DNA of 64,000 bases, taken from NCBI GenBank assembly GCA_021498095.1, contig JAIZWK010000001.1:124001-188000 (forward strand), read 5' to 3'. The translations under genes were made by a program, and so were the position numbers. The stretch comes from Candidatus Harpocratesius repetitus (lineage in GTDB: Archaea > Asgardarchaeota > Lokiarchaeia > Sigyniarchaeales > Promethearchaeaceae). Numbering within the stretch: position 1 is the first letter of the stretch; each line of letters begins with the position of its first letter. Of the stretch, positions 1-8,805 are shown piece by piece. The notes under the pieces are model-generated. The model saw only the letters and a program-made list of their open reading frames with translations, did not search any database and was not told the DNA's origin.

Positions 1-904
1 AGGGTGAGAAATTCTCTTGAAACAATTTCATCAAAGGTTTCATAGGCTCTATTAAAAATGTTTGAAAATTGTTTAATTCTTCCAAGATTCCATTAGGATT
101 GAAACCACAAATTGAAAGACCCCTACATGTCCGAATATTTAACAGAAAACTTTTGATTCTTGCGATTAATGAATTTATATTGCCGAGATTAGATTTTTCT
201 AACTTATCTGCTTTTATTATACGTCGAGCAATTTCTCTCCTGTTCAGCACCTCGAGTTTCTCGGCTCTACCAAATCGGCTGAAATTATTAATCGCAATTG
301 ACCAGTCCAATAAATCGTAAAACGGAGTCATATCAAATATCGGAACATTTCTATCTTTAACATCTTTCTTCTTCACCTCAGATATTGGTCCTAAGGTATC
401 AAAAGCTCCATAATAGAGACCCCCAAGTGAGATGGACTTAACATTATATGCATAAACCAGAAAAATGATCGTTATAAGGGGGAGCGATCGAAAAGCATGA
501 GTAATATCAAAAAAGATTTCATCGTTTGTGTGAATTTCATCTAAAATTTTATTAAAAATATCATACAGTTCATCTTCCGATTTTCCGATAGGAATTCTAA
601 CCGTTTTAATATTTTTAACCGAAATTGGAAGTTCTGCTTCTTGGAGACAAGATTTCAATCCTTTTGAGATTATTGCATGCCCGTTCTTATCTCTGTGACC
701 ATTATCTTCCCAATTTTTCTTTTTTGCTTCTTCCGTCAAAAAGAATACCAGCCTATCCTTTGAAGAAAAAGATTTCTCTGAACAAAGATATTTTATAGTA
801 GCAATTTGAACATATCGTATATTATTTGCGGTTACAGTGCCGATAGAATAGTTTGCGGGAAGATAGTTATTTGTTCCTAAAAATGTTAAGAAGACTTTTG
901 CCAT
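1..904 (-). CDS. Csx1/Csx2-like CARF protein, 5' part (runs off left edge)
   Basis: The minus strand is open from an ATG at 904-902 to the window edge, giving about 301 residues without a stop. The protein begins MAKVFLTFLGTNNYLPANY, which matches the first strand and loop of the Csx1/Csx2 (TM1812-type) CARF family, and it contains FDITHAFRSLPLITI near residue 135-150, the family's hallmark ligand-site segment. Known members bind cyclic oligoadenylate made by Cas10 and degrade RNA through a C-terminal HEPN domain. That HEPN part would lie beyond the left edge, so its R-x4-6-H motif cannot be checked here. It is transcribed away from the relic array and the cmr operon. The family call is fairly sure. 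Whether the protein is complete and active is not known. Confidence 0.8.
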   Translation of the reverse strand, partial: MAKVFLTFLGTNNYLPANYSIGTVTANNIRYVQIATIKYLCSEKSFSSKDRLVFFLTEEAKKKNWEDNGHRDKNGHAIISKGLKSCLQEAELPISVKNIKTVRIPIGKSEDELYDIFNKILDEIHTNDEIFFDITHAFRSLPLITIIFLVYAYNVKSISLGGLYYGAFDTLGPISEVKKKDVKDRNVPIFDMTPFYDLLDWSIAINNFSRFGRAEKLEVLNRREIARRIIKADKLEKSNLGNINSLIARIKSFLLNIRTCRGLSICGFNPNGILEELNNFQTFLIEPMKPLMKLFQENFSP

Positions 905-948
905 ATGATTATATTAAATTCGTCATCTAAATAATCTTCATCTTTTTA

Positions 949-1437
949 GAGTGGAGTATCTCCTTGATAGTTTCAAGCTTGTAGGTGTGGGCGAACCACA
1001 AGAAACAAGGTTCAAAAAATCCTATTTCAATTATCTCTTTGATAGTTTTAAGCTTACAGATCAAAATGCAAGAAAATTCTCTTTGGTGAATATTATATAT
1101 TTCGATTATCTCTTTGATAATTTTAAGCTTGCAGGTCAAACACAGGATCTATCGCATTTGCTCAGTATAAATAATTTCAATTATCTCTTTAATAGTCTTA
1201 AGCTTGCAGGAATTTCCTAATGTTCAAATTGAATTTAAGAGAGTTAGACCATTTCAATTATCTCTTTGATAGTTTTAAGCTTGCAGGCATTTATATTTTA
1301 TTTCTGTAAATGCTAAAAATTTAAAATTTCAATTATCTCTTTGATAGTTTTAAGCTTGCAGGAATAATTCCTTCCGTGATATCGATTAATTTTACAATAT
1401 ATTTCAATTATCTCTTTAATAGTCTTAAGCTTGCAGC
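949..1437 (-). CRISPR. Decayed CRISPR array with seven degenerate repeats
   Basis: Seven 37-base units start near 949, 1024, 1099, 1174, 1251, 1326 and 1401, so the 75-77 base period of the intact arrays is kept. Almost all differ from the intact repeat: most have a C-to-T change in the TTTCAAGC part (giving TTTTAAGC), units 4 and 7 share AATAGTCTTAAGC, and unit 1 has lost its 5' end. The last bases are mostly CTTGCAGG, the variant of array 2 rather than CATGCAGG of array 1. Shared substitutions between units suggest copying before or during decay. No leader like those of the two intact arrays is seen on its right. I read it as a dead or dying array, oriented like the others (transcribed leftward). 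Confidence 0.88.
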
Positions 1438-1490
1438 GACAAAATAAATAAATCTAACAATACGCCCAAAATTTATAAAACTACAGCAAA

Positions 1491-1894
1491 TATTACTTCA
1501 ATCTTTATCTAGAATCGCTATCCCTACACCTAATCGCCTATCTTGATTTGGTTGAAAAACAAAAAAAATCGATGAGATATATCCCGTTAAATTGAAAATA
1601 GTGTCATAATTTCCATAAAATGGAAATATATTAGTCAGAGAACACCATATCCAACTACCAATCCAAGCTCTCCTTTTGGAAGAGCATTTCAACACATTTA
1701 TTCATAAAGGCAAACTAATATACATCGCCAACAAGCAGTTTAAAACATATTGGCAGGAAATTTCCATTGATATGAAAAAAGTGGTCTTGAAGACGGTTGA
1801 TTAAATGCATAAGAGCATAATTTCCGAGGATTTACCCCCAGTAATCAAAAATCTAAGAAAATGTAGAATCTGCGATTTTCGATATATATGTTAA
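1491..1894 (+). pseudogene. cas4: cas4 remnant, 5' truncated and frameshifted
   Basis: Translation from 1491 gives YYFNLYLES..LHLIAYLDLVEK, collinear with the middle of the intact cas4 at 38639. The frame breaks near 1567, where KSMRYIPLN ends at a stop while the +1 frame continues DEIYPVKLKIVS. From about 1660 a third segment resumes with ALLLEEHFNTFIHKGKLIYI and QEISIDMKKVVLKTVD, then a TAA, then MHKSIISEDLP and KCRICDFRYIC. The N-terminal part with the first cysteine is missing. Wording is closer to the cas4 at 38639 than to the one at 58358. Together with the relic array 54 bases upstream it looks like the ruin of a third array-plus-cas4 unit. Confidence 0.88.
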
Positions 1895-2087
1895 ATCAAG
1901 TGATAAAAAACTATTGTATAAAAAGCTATTAAAAATACAAAGCTGAAAATTTAAATTAGGCAATAATCTAAAAAGTTGATAGCATATCTAAAATTATCCA
2001 TGGAATCAAGAAAAAATATATCCATCAAAAATGATCAAAACTTTTTTAAGATAATTGCATTAAGTTAGAAAATAAAGAGGAAAATAA

Positions 2088-3182
2088 ATGAAAAAAAGTA
2101 TATTTGAATGTGAAGTTGTAACTCCAATGTTTCTTATGGGTGCAAATAAAGAAAAAAATGTTGAATTAAGAGCACCGTCTTTTAAAGGAGCAATGCGATT
2201 CTGGTGGAGAGCGATAAATAGTAAAGAGAATAATAATAAACTCAATGAAGAAGAATCTAAAATTTTTGGAGCAAGTAGTGAAAAAATCGGAAAATCTAAA
2301 TTTATTTTACGAGTAGAACATTCAAAAATTATGCATGGTAATACTCTTTGGGATGAAATTCCATTTGATACAAAGATTTTAGCTAAAAACAAAGAAAATA
2401 AACAACCAAAGGAAGAATATAAAGGACTTTCATATTTACTTTATTCTGTACATAGAATTTCAGATTATCCTTATATTAAACCAGGGACATCATTTAAAAT
2501 TGTTTTATCTTCAAATTATAGTAATGCCTTAAAAGAAGCATCTTGGTCTCTCTTATTTTTATCATTTTTTGGTGCTATTGGAAAGAGAAGTAGAAGAGGT
2601 GCAGGTTCATTTAGGATAAAAAAAATTATAACTAATGAAAACCTAGAATATAATCTAATAAACTTAATTAATGTCAATTCCAAAGAAGATTTAAAAACAT
2701 TTATCGAAAATGAATTAAAACCGAAGATTTCAATAATAAAAAATAATACATACTCTACATTAAGTGGCGCAAAAATATATATTTTCGATCCTGAAAATAA
2801 TTGGAAAGAAGCATTAAAAAAAATAGGGAATTTTTATTATGATTTTAGACAAAAAATAAAAAAAAAAATAGAATTAGGTCCTAACTTTGGATTTCCAATA
2901 GTTCATCACAATAAAAACAATAAAATAATAATGGGTGCGGCTATAAAAAATAACAACAAGCCAAGAAAGTTCAAGAACAGAAGAGCTTCACCTTTAATAT
3001 TTAAGGTCATAAAAACGAATGAAAATAACTATTTTCCAATAATTACTTGGCTAAATGGTGATTTTCTTCCAAATAACTTTCAAATTACTGATAAAAAAGG
3101 TAAAAAGTGGGCACAGCCAAATAGCACTGTTATTGATGATTTCTTTAAAGAATTAAAAGACAAAGAGGAGATTACATTATAA
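2088..3182 (+). CDS. cmr1: Cmr1, type III-B RAMP subunit
   Basis: 364 residues. The start ATG at 2088 follows an AGAGG ribosome binding site. The N-terminus reads CEVVTPMFLMGANKEKNVELR then PSFKGAMRFWWRA, the standard Cmr1 opening (TP-x-F-x-GA, ELRxPSxKGAxRFWWRA), followed by KIFGASSEKIGKS. A second Gly-rich segment, GKRSRRGAGSFRI, lies near residues 166-180. Cmr1 is a double-RRM Cas7-superfamily protein that caps the 3' end of the crRNA in the Cmr complex. Its TAA stop shares one base with the ATG of cmr2, so it is the first gene of a tight operon. About 190 bases of AT-rich sequence separate it from the cas4 remnant and presumably hold the promoter. Confidence 0.95.
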   Translation: MKKSIFECEVVTPMFLMGANKEKNVELRAPSFKGAMRFWWRAINSKENNNKLNEEESKIFGASSEKIGKSKFILRVEHSKIMHGNTLWDEIPFDTKILAKNKENKQPKEEYKGLSYLLYSVHRISDYPYIKPGTSFKIVLSSNYSNALKEASWSLLFLSFFGAIGKRSRRGAGSFRIKKIITNENLEYNLINLINVNSKEDLKTFIENELKPKISIIKNNTYSTLSGAKIYIFDPENNWKEALKKIGNFYYDFRQKIKKKIELGPNFGFPIVHHNKNNKIIMGAAIKNNNKPRKFKNRRASPLIFKVIKTNENNYFPIITWLNGDFLPNNFQITDKKGKKWAQPNSTVIDDFFKELKDKEEITL

Positions 3183-4996
3183 TGGAACATTTATTCTTAT
3201 TTACTATTAGCCCAGTTCAATCTTTTATTGCCCAAGCACGAAAAACTCAAGATCTATATGCAGGAAGCTTATTACTATCAGAACTTATTGATTTTGCAAT
3301 ACATGAACTAAAAAAAATTATATCTAGTACAAATTTGAAATTAATTTTTCCAAATGAAAATTCTTCGCATAAACCCAACCGATTTGTCGCAATAATAAAA
3401 GATTATGATGTTAAAAAAATAGGAGAAAAATTAACAGAATTTACCAAAAAAAAATTTGAGGAAATTGCACTAAGTGTTTTAAAAAAGTCAAATATTAATG
3501 TTACTCCCAATTTTCAACGTATTTTTTTAAATCAGATAAATACACACCTCCAGATTTATTGGATTGTTATTCAATTTGATGAGAATAACTATTATGAGAT
3601 ATATAAAAATCTCGAGTCTAAACTCGGTTCCATCAAAAATATCAGAGCTTTTGAACAACTGAAAGAACTCGGAAGAAAGTGTTCATTATGTGGTAAAAGA
3701 AATGTTCTTTTTTATAAAAAAACAAATGATGAAAAAACAAATAATATATTTGTAAAAAGAAAAGATGGTTTATTAAATAAATTATATGTTAGATCTAATG
3801 AAATAATGTTTATCGAAAATAATTCAAAAATCCAAGACGGTGAAGGTCTTTGTGGAATTTGCTTTACAAAAAGATTTTTCACACAAAATGAATTTCCATC
3901 TACTGCAAAAATTGCAATAATCACTTGGCTTAAAAAAATCCCAGATGATAAAAAAAGCAAATTCGAGAATCAATTTAAAAATTTTAATATGCAATTTTAT
4001 TTTGAAGAAAATCTCATAATAGATAAACTTTCGATTTCTGAAAATATTTCCAAAAAAGAACAACTTATTCTTGATGCTAAAAGACAATTGGAAGAATTCT
4101 ATAAAATAAAAATTGATGGTAATGAAATAGGAAAGCCACCAAAATATTATGCTTTGATAATGTTTGATGGAGATTATATGGGAAAATGGTTATCAGGAAA
4201 ATATCTCAAAAAAAAGGAAGAACTTAAAGATTTTCAATCCAAAATAACCGAAAAATTGAATTCTTTTGCAAATAATTCTAAAAAAATAATTGAGCAAAAT
4301 GGAGAAGGAAAGCTAGTATATGCTGGTGGTGATGACATTCTTGCATTTCTCAATTTGAATTATTTATTTGCTGTAATTAAAAATTTAAGGTTTAAATTTC
4401 CAGAATTTGAAAAACTTGGTTTTGAATTAAATGAAATTGATATAAAGTCCACTGCATCCTGTGGTATTGTTATTGCTCACTATAAAGCACCTCTTTCAGA
4501 AGTATTGAAATGGACCAGAATAATGGAAAAAGAAGCGAAATCAATTGATAACCAAAAAGATGCTTTTGCAATTACTGTACTTAAACATTCAGGTGATATT
4601 TGTAGTGCGAAATTCCATTGGAATTATGAAGTTACCAATGATACATTTCAAAATTCAATTAAAATTATTGAGTACCTTATTAAAACTTTAGAAAATGGTA
4701 ATTTTTCGCCAGCATTTATAAAAAATATTAATTTTGAATTCAAAAAATTGTTTAATCAAGAAAAAACATATAGAGAAATATCCATTTTTAGAACAGAATT
4801 AAAAAGACTAATCAAACAATCATGCTTAATAAAAAAGAATCAAAATGAGACAAAAGAAGATTTTTTACAAAGAAAGAAAAAGGAAATAAATACATTGACA
4901 AATCATTTAATGGTTCTATATTCAAAGAGTACAATACAAAATTTTATTTCGGCTTTAAATATCCTATATTTTATTAAGAGCGGTGATCAAAAGTGA
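3182..4996 (+). CDS. cmr2: Cmr2 (Cas10), HD-less, with GGDD cyclase motif
   Basis: 604 residues. It opens directly with LFLFTISPVQSFIAQARKT, which in longer Cas10 proteins lies after the HD domain, so the HD nuclease domain is absent. Zinc-ligand pairs CSLCGK (about 167-170) and CGIC (about 224-227) are present. The palm carries YALIMFDGDYMGKW near residue 320-335 and AGGDDILAF, with GGDD at 382-385, the cyclic-oligoadenylate synthase signature. Known role: large subunit of the Cmr complex that senses target RNA and makes cyclic oligoadenylate. With no HD domain, direct DNA cleavage by this subunit is unlikely. The start overlaps the cmr1 stop by one base and the stop overlaps the GTG of cmr3. 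Confidence 0.95.
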   Translation: MEHLFLFTISPVQSFIAQARKTQDLYAGSLLLSELIDFAIHELKKIISSTNLKLIFPNENSSHKPNRFVAIIKDYDVKKIGEKLTEFTKKKFEEIALSVLKKSNINVTPNFQRIFLNQINTHLQIYWIVIQFDENNYYEIYKNLESKLGSIKNIRAFEQLKELGRKCSLCGKRNVLFYKKTNDEKTNNIFVKRKDGLLNKLYVRSNEIMFIENNSKIQDGEGLCGICFTKRFFTQNEFPSTAKIAIITWLKKIPDDKKSKFENQFKNFNMQFYFEENLIIDKLSISENISKKEQLILDAKRQLEEFYKIKIDGNEIGKPPKYYALIMFDGDYMGKWLSGKYLKKKEELKDFQSKITEKLNSFANNSKKIIEQNGEGKLVYAGGDDILAFLNLNYLFAVIKNLRFKFPEFEKLGFELNEIDIKSTASCGIVIAHYKAPLSEVLKWTRIMEKEAKSIDNQKDAFAITVLKHSGDICSAKFHWNYEVTNDTFQNSIKIIEYLIKTLENGNFSPAFIKNINFEFKKLFNQEKTYREISIFRTELKRLIKQSCLIKKNQNETKEDFLQRKKKEINTLTNHLMVLYSKSTIQNFISALNILYFIKSGDQK

Positions 4997-6081
4997 GAAT
5001 AATCATAGAACCTTTGGATACACTCTTTTTTCGAGATGGAAAACCATTTATAATGGGAGAAGATACTTGGGCAAATTCACAATTTCTTATTTCTCCATCA
5101 ATAATCTATGGTGCATTAAGAACAGTTTATTTTGCTGAAAACATTCATGAACTAGAAAAAGCCAATAAAAATGATGATCCCACAAGAGATTTAACAATTA
5201 ATGGTATTTATTTTGAAATTGGTAATGATATATATCTTCCTTTACCATTAGACTGTGTAAAATTAAAGGAAGATGTTAAGGAAGAATCTCATAATCAAGC
5301 CTTTACTCTTTCTTTAACTAAAAATGACAATTTCTTAAGTAGTTGCCCTTTAGAATTTATTTTAGAGCCAAAAAAAGAGAATCAAGTAGAAAATGAACCA
5401 AATGGATTAATTAGAATTTCCATGTTTAAAAAATATTTATCTCATAAAGTAAATAGCTTTTCATATAAAAATATTAATGATTATATCATTTCTGAACCAA
5501 AAATTGGTATTTTTATCGATAAAAAAACCGGAACATCAAAAAACCAATATCTTTACAGAGCAAACATGTTGAGATTTTCTAGTAAAAATGGAATTTCAGT
5601 AAAAATAGTTGTTGATTTTGTAAATCTTAATTTACCAAAAAATGGGCTAATAAAATTAGGAGGTGAAGCAAAACCATGTAAATATTTAATTAATGATGGG
5701 ATTAACATGGAATTTTCACTTAATTTTAATAATCAAAGTGAAAAAAGATTTAAACTTTACTTCTTAACTCCTGCAATTTTTGAAAAAGGTTGGCTTCCAT
5801 CATGGATTGATGCCAATAGTTTAATCGGAAATTATTGTGGGTTAAAATTAAAATTACTAACAGCAGCAATAGGGAATCCTATTGAAATTGGAGGATTTGA
5901 TATTAAAAAAAAAAAACCAAAACCTATGCTAAGAGCAGTTCCTTCAGGAAGTATTTATTATTTTGAGATATTAAATGATGAAATTTCTATTAATGATGCT
6001 TTCAAACAATTAAATAATAAATCAATTTCTGATATTTATCCTGAGCAAGGATTTGGAATTGTATTCTTTGGAAAAATTTAA
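4993..6081 (+). CDS. cmr3: Cmr3, type III-B Cas5-like subunit
   Basis: 362 residues starting at GTG 4993, where GTGA overlaps the cmr2 stop by four bases. The opening IIIEPLDTLFFRDGKPF and SPSIIYGALRT are characteristic of Cmr3, the Cas5-group subunit that holds the 5' tag of the crRNA with Cmr2 in the Cmr complex. A late segment, GNPIEIGGFDIKKKKPKPM followed by AVPSGSIYYFEI, and the ending EQGFGIVFFGKI match the family's conserved C-terminal half. Length is normal. There is a 14-base gap to the next gene. Confidence 0.94.
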   Translation: MRIIIEPLDTLFFRDGKPFIMGEDTWANSQFLISPSIIYGALRTVYFAENIHELEKANKNDDPTRDLTINGIYFEIGNDIYLPLPLDCVKLKEDVKEESHNQAFTLSLTKNDNFLSSCPLEFILEPKKENQVENEPNGLIRISMFKKYLSHKVNSFSYKNINDYIISEPKIGIFIDKKTGTSKNQYLYRANMLRFSSKNGISVKIVVDFVNLNLPKNGLIKLGGEAKPCKYLINDGINMEFSLNFNNQSEKRFKLYFLTPAIFEKGWLPSWIDANSLIGNYCGLKLKLLTAAIGNPIEIGGFDIKKKKPKPMLRAVPSGSIYYFEILNDEISINDAFKQLNNKSISDIYPEQGFGIVFFGKI

Positions 6082-6095
6082 AAGATGAGATAAAG

Positions 6096-7409
6096 ATGCC
6101 AAAATATAGAATCATTACTCCTATTGGAACATCAATTTTTACAAATTATCAAAAAAAAAGTAGTGATCTTAATGATAAAATAAAGGATATAGAAAAAAAG
6201 AGATATAGGGAATGGGAAAACTACAAGCAAGATATTGAATCTATCAAAAAATCAATATGTAAAAAGACTAATGATGATGCTTCTGCTGAGATTAAAAGTG
6301 TTTTAAAATTAAAAGAGAAATATAATGGAAACAATATTATTGTTCACTTAATTGCTACTGATACCATTCTTTCTGTTTTAGCAGGAGAAATATTATTGGA
6401 TTATTTCATGAAAAAAAAAATTAATGTTAATTTTGAAACCGATCACGATATTATAAATGGCTTACAAGTATTTGATGCAGAAGAATTTGAGAAAAAAGGA
6501 TTAAATAATTTTATTAAAAGATTAAGTAAAATACTTAAATCCTCAACGAATAGATATATGGAAGAAGTAATATTTAACATTACAGGCGGTTATAAATCAT
6601 TAATACCTTATTTATCACTCATGAGTCAAATTTATCAAATTCCAAGTTATTATATTTTTGAGAAATCAGATATTCTTATAGAAATACCTCAAGCACCAAT
6701 TGATTATGATTTCTCTATTATAGAAGAAAATTATATAGAATTCTTATTTTTAAAAAATAAAGATGTAAAAAAGGAAGATTTTGCAAAGGAGTTCAATCTT
6801 GAAACATTTAATGAATTAAAAAAGTATAAATTAATAGAAGAATTTGGCAATTTCATTAAATTAACACCTTTAGGACTTTTGTTAAAAGAGAAATATGATG
6901 AAATGAATAACAGTGGGAAATATTATAAAAATAAAATAATTGGAAATCTTATTGAGTTAAAGTTATATAAGTATTTTGTCAATAAGGTAGGTAAAAGTTC
7001 AAATGTGGAACATAGCAAAAGAATCGAATTTAATAATAACACTTTTGAAATAGATTTATATATTAAAAACGAAAAAACAATTAGAATCATAGAAGTAAAA
7101 CCAGGTGGAAATGTTCCCATTTGGGAAAAGAAAAAGGGAAAAGAATCTATAGAATACAGATTTAAAGAAGGAGCATTTAAACAAATAATTGATAATAATA
7201 AAAGGGGTAAAAAATTGAATTTTGAGATTTACTTATATCATTATAAAAAGATTCATAAAAGTGTAATAAATCAAATAGGAAAATTATCAAAAAATGTTAC
7301 AAAAGATAAAAAAAACGTATCGATACAATGGTTTTGGTTAGAAATTCCGAAGAATTATTCTACTAATACTATTTGGAATATAAATGATAACAATATTATA
7401 ACAATATAA
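6096..7409 (+). CDS. CARF-PD-(D/E)xK nuclease (Card1/Can2-like) inside the cmr operon
   Basis: 437 residues. The first ~220 look like a CARF domain: ITPIGTSIFTNY at the start, a strand IIVHLIATDTILS, and NITGGYKSLIPYLS near 160-173, the TGG-type ligand segment. Residues about 220-265 (FLKNKDVKKEDFAKEFN..LIEEFGNFIKLTPLGLLL) look like a small winged helix. The C-terminal part has a PD-(D/E)xK layout: D320 in FEIDLYI, then E333 and K335 in IIEVKPGG. Card1 and Can2 are CARF nucleases of this type that cut nucleic acid when bound to cyclic tetra-adenylate. It sits 14 bases after cmr3 and 51 before cmr4, so it is probably co-expressed with the complex that makes its activator. Specificity (ssRNA, ssDNA, supercoiled DNA) cannot be read from sequence. 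Confidence 0.82.
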   Translation: MPKYRIITPIGTSIFTNYQKKSSDLNDKIKDIEKKRYREWENYKQDIESIKKSICKKTNDDASAEIKSVLKLKEKYNGNNIIVHLIATDTILSVLAGEILLDYFMKKKINVNFETDHDIINGLQVFDAEEFEKKGLNNFIKRLSKILKSSTNRYMEEVIFNITGGYKSLIPYLSLMSQIYQIPSYYIFEKSDILIEIPQAPIDYDFSIIEENYIEFLFLKNKDVKKEDFAKEFNLETFNELKKYKLIEEFGNFIKLTPLGLLLKEKYDEMNNSGKYYKNKIIGNLIELKLYKYFVNKVGKSSNVEHSKRIEFNNNTFEIDLYIKNEKTIRIIEVKPGGNVPIWEKKKGKESIEYRFKEGAFKQIIDNNKRGKKLNFEIYLYHYKKIHKSVINQIGKLSKNVTKDKKNVSIQWFWLEIPKNYSTNTIWNINDNNIITI

Positions 7410-7460
7410 AAAAAATCATTTTTTAAGAATAAATATTATTAATGAAAAAAAGGTGAAAAA

Positions 7461-8375
7461 ATGTATAAAATAGCAAGACCATTCTTTATGCTTGTAGAAA
7501 CTCCGCTTCATGCTGGTAGTGGAACAGAACTTGGCATTATTGATTTGCCAATACAAAGGGAAAGACATACTGGATTTCCAAAAATTGAAAGCTCAGGGCT
7601 TAAAGGAAGTATTAGGAAGGCTTTTGAAGAATTAAATTTAAATAATTCTGATATCTCTCTTATTTTTGGCCCAGAAGAAGGAAATGCACATGCAGGTGCT
7701 TTGGGGTTTACTGATGCTCGTTTATTGTTATTTCCTGTAAAATCCATGAAAAAAATATTTGCTTGGATTACCTGTCCTAAAGTATTAGAAAGATTTGTAC
7801 TTGATTTAAAACTAGCAAAAATAAATGATTTTCCAGAAATTCCACCAGAAAATTCTGTTTCCCAAGAAAATCAATTAATTATTAAAGATGAAAAAATAGT
7901 TCTTGAAGAATATACCTTTACGATAAGAAAAAATGAAGCTTGTTCAAAAATGGCTAAATGGATTTCAAAACATGTAATTCCAAATGAAAATGAATATAAT
8001 TATTTGCGTGACAAATTAGAAAAAGATATAGTCGTGCTTCCAGATGATGATTTTCGAGATTTTGTTACCCTTTCAACAGAAATAATAACTAGAACAAAAA
8101 TTAATAATGAAACAGGAACAGTTAACTCAGGAGCATTATTTACGGAAGAATATTTGCCAACTGAGTCAATCCTTTATTCCCTTTCGTTAGCAACACCTAT
8201 TTTTAATAAAAATAAAGGATCTTTCAGTATAAAAAAGGGTAAAGATCAAAAAGAAATGGCAAAAGAAGAGGAAAATGTAATGAATTATTTTAATGATAAT
8301 ATTCCTAAAGTAATTCAGATAGGCGGAAATGCAACCACTGGTAAAGGAATAGTAAGAATAACAAAATGGATGTGA
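7461..8375 (+). CDS. cmr4: Cmr4, type III-B Cas7 backbone subunit
   Basis: 304 residues with start ATG preceded by AAAGGTGAAAAA. The N-terminus FMLVETPLHAGSGTELGIIDL followed by KIESSGLKGSIRKAF is typical of Cmr4. D28 in GIIDLPIQRE corresponds to the catalytic Asp of Cas7 subunits that cuts target RNA every six bases. FGPEEGNAHAGALGFTDARL is the conserved middle segment, and the C-terminus QIGGNATTGKGIVRIT is the Gly-rich loop. Four bases separate it from cmr5. Only one cmr4 is present. Confidence 0.95.
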   Translation: MYKIARPFFMLVETPLHAGSGTELGIIDLPIQRERHTGFPKIESSGLKGSIRKAFEELNLNNSDISLIFGPEEGNAHAGALGFTDARLLLFPVKSMKKIFAWITCPKVLERFVLDLKLAKINDFPEIPPENSVSQENQLIIKDEKIVLEEYTFTIRKNEACSKMAKWISKHVIPNENEYNYLRDKLEKDIVVLPDDDFRDFVTLSTEIITRTKINNETGTVNSGALFTEEYLPTESILYSLSLATPIFNKNKGSFSIKKGKDQKEMAKEEENVMNYFNDNIPKVIQIGGNATTGKGIVRITKWM

Positions 8376-8379
8376 AACT

Positions 8380-8805
8380 ATGGAAAAAAATAATTTCTTT
8401 GTTAATATTGAACAAGGAAGAGCAAATTTTGCCTATAAATGCGCTAAGAAAGGGAGTAAAATTGATAAAAAAAATGAATATAAACAATACGTAAAAAAGA
8501 TTCCAATGTTAATTAAAACAAATGGAATTGGAGCCACACTCGCTTTCATTAAATCAAAAAGTAGTAACGATAAAACCAAATCAGGTTATGCTTACAAAAT
8601 TATTTATGATCAAATAAATGAATGGTTAAAACTAGATGAGAAAAAATTGTTAGAAGATTTTAAAGAAAATAGCAGTGATTTATTGGAAATTACATTAAAC
8701 TTAAATTCACCATTATATCGAACCATTACCATTGAAGTTCTCTTATTTTTAAATTGGTTGAAACGTTTCGCAGAAGGTTTAATTGAAGGAGAAAAAAATG
8801 AATAA
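8380..8805 (+). CDS. cmr5: Cmr5, type III-B small subunit (Cas11)
   Basis: 141 residues, mostly helical. The pattern EQGRANFAYKCAKKGSKID, EYKQYVKKIPMLIKTNGIG and ATLAFIKSKS matches the Cmr5 layout (ExxRAxxA, EYxxxVKKxPxxIxxNGxxxTLAF). Cmr5 forms the inner filament along the crRNA-target duplex. Its end overlaps the chosen cmr6 start by eight bases, and the cmr6 ribosome binding site (GAAGGAG) lies inside its last codons. Confidence 0.92.
   Translation: MEKNNFFVNIEQGRANFAYKCAKKGSKIDKKNEYKQYVKKIPMLIKTNGIGATLAFIKSKSSNDKTKSGYAYKIIYDQINEWLKLDEKKLLEDFKENSSDLLEITLNLNSPLYRTITIEVLLFLNWLKRFAEGLIEGEKNE

Noticed and set aside
69..320. Plus-strand frame of 83 codons at the left edge.
   Set aside because: It is antisense to the Csx1/Csx2-like gene, which has family motifs.
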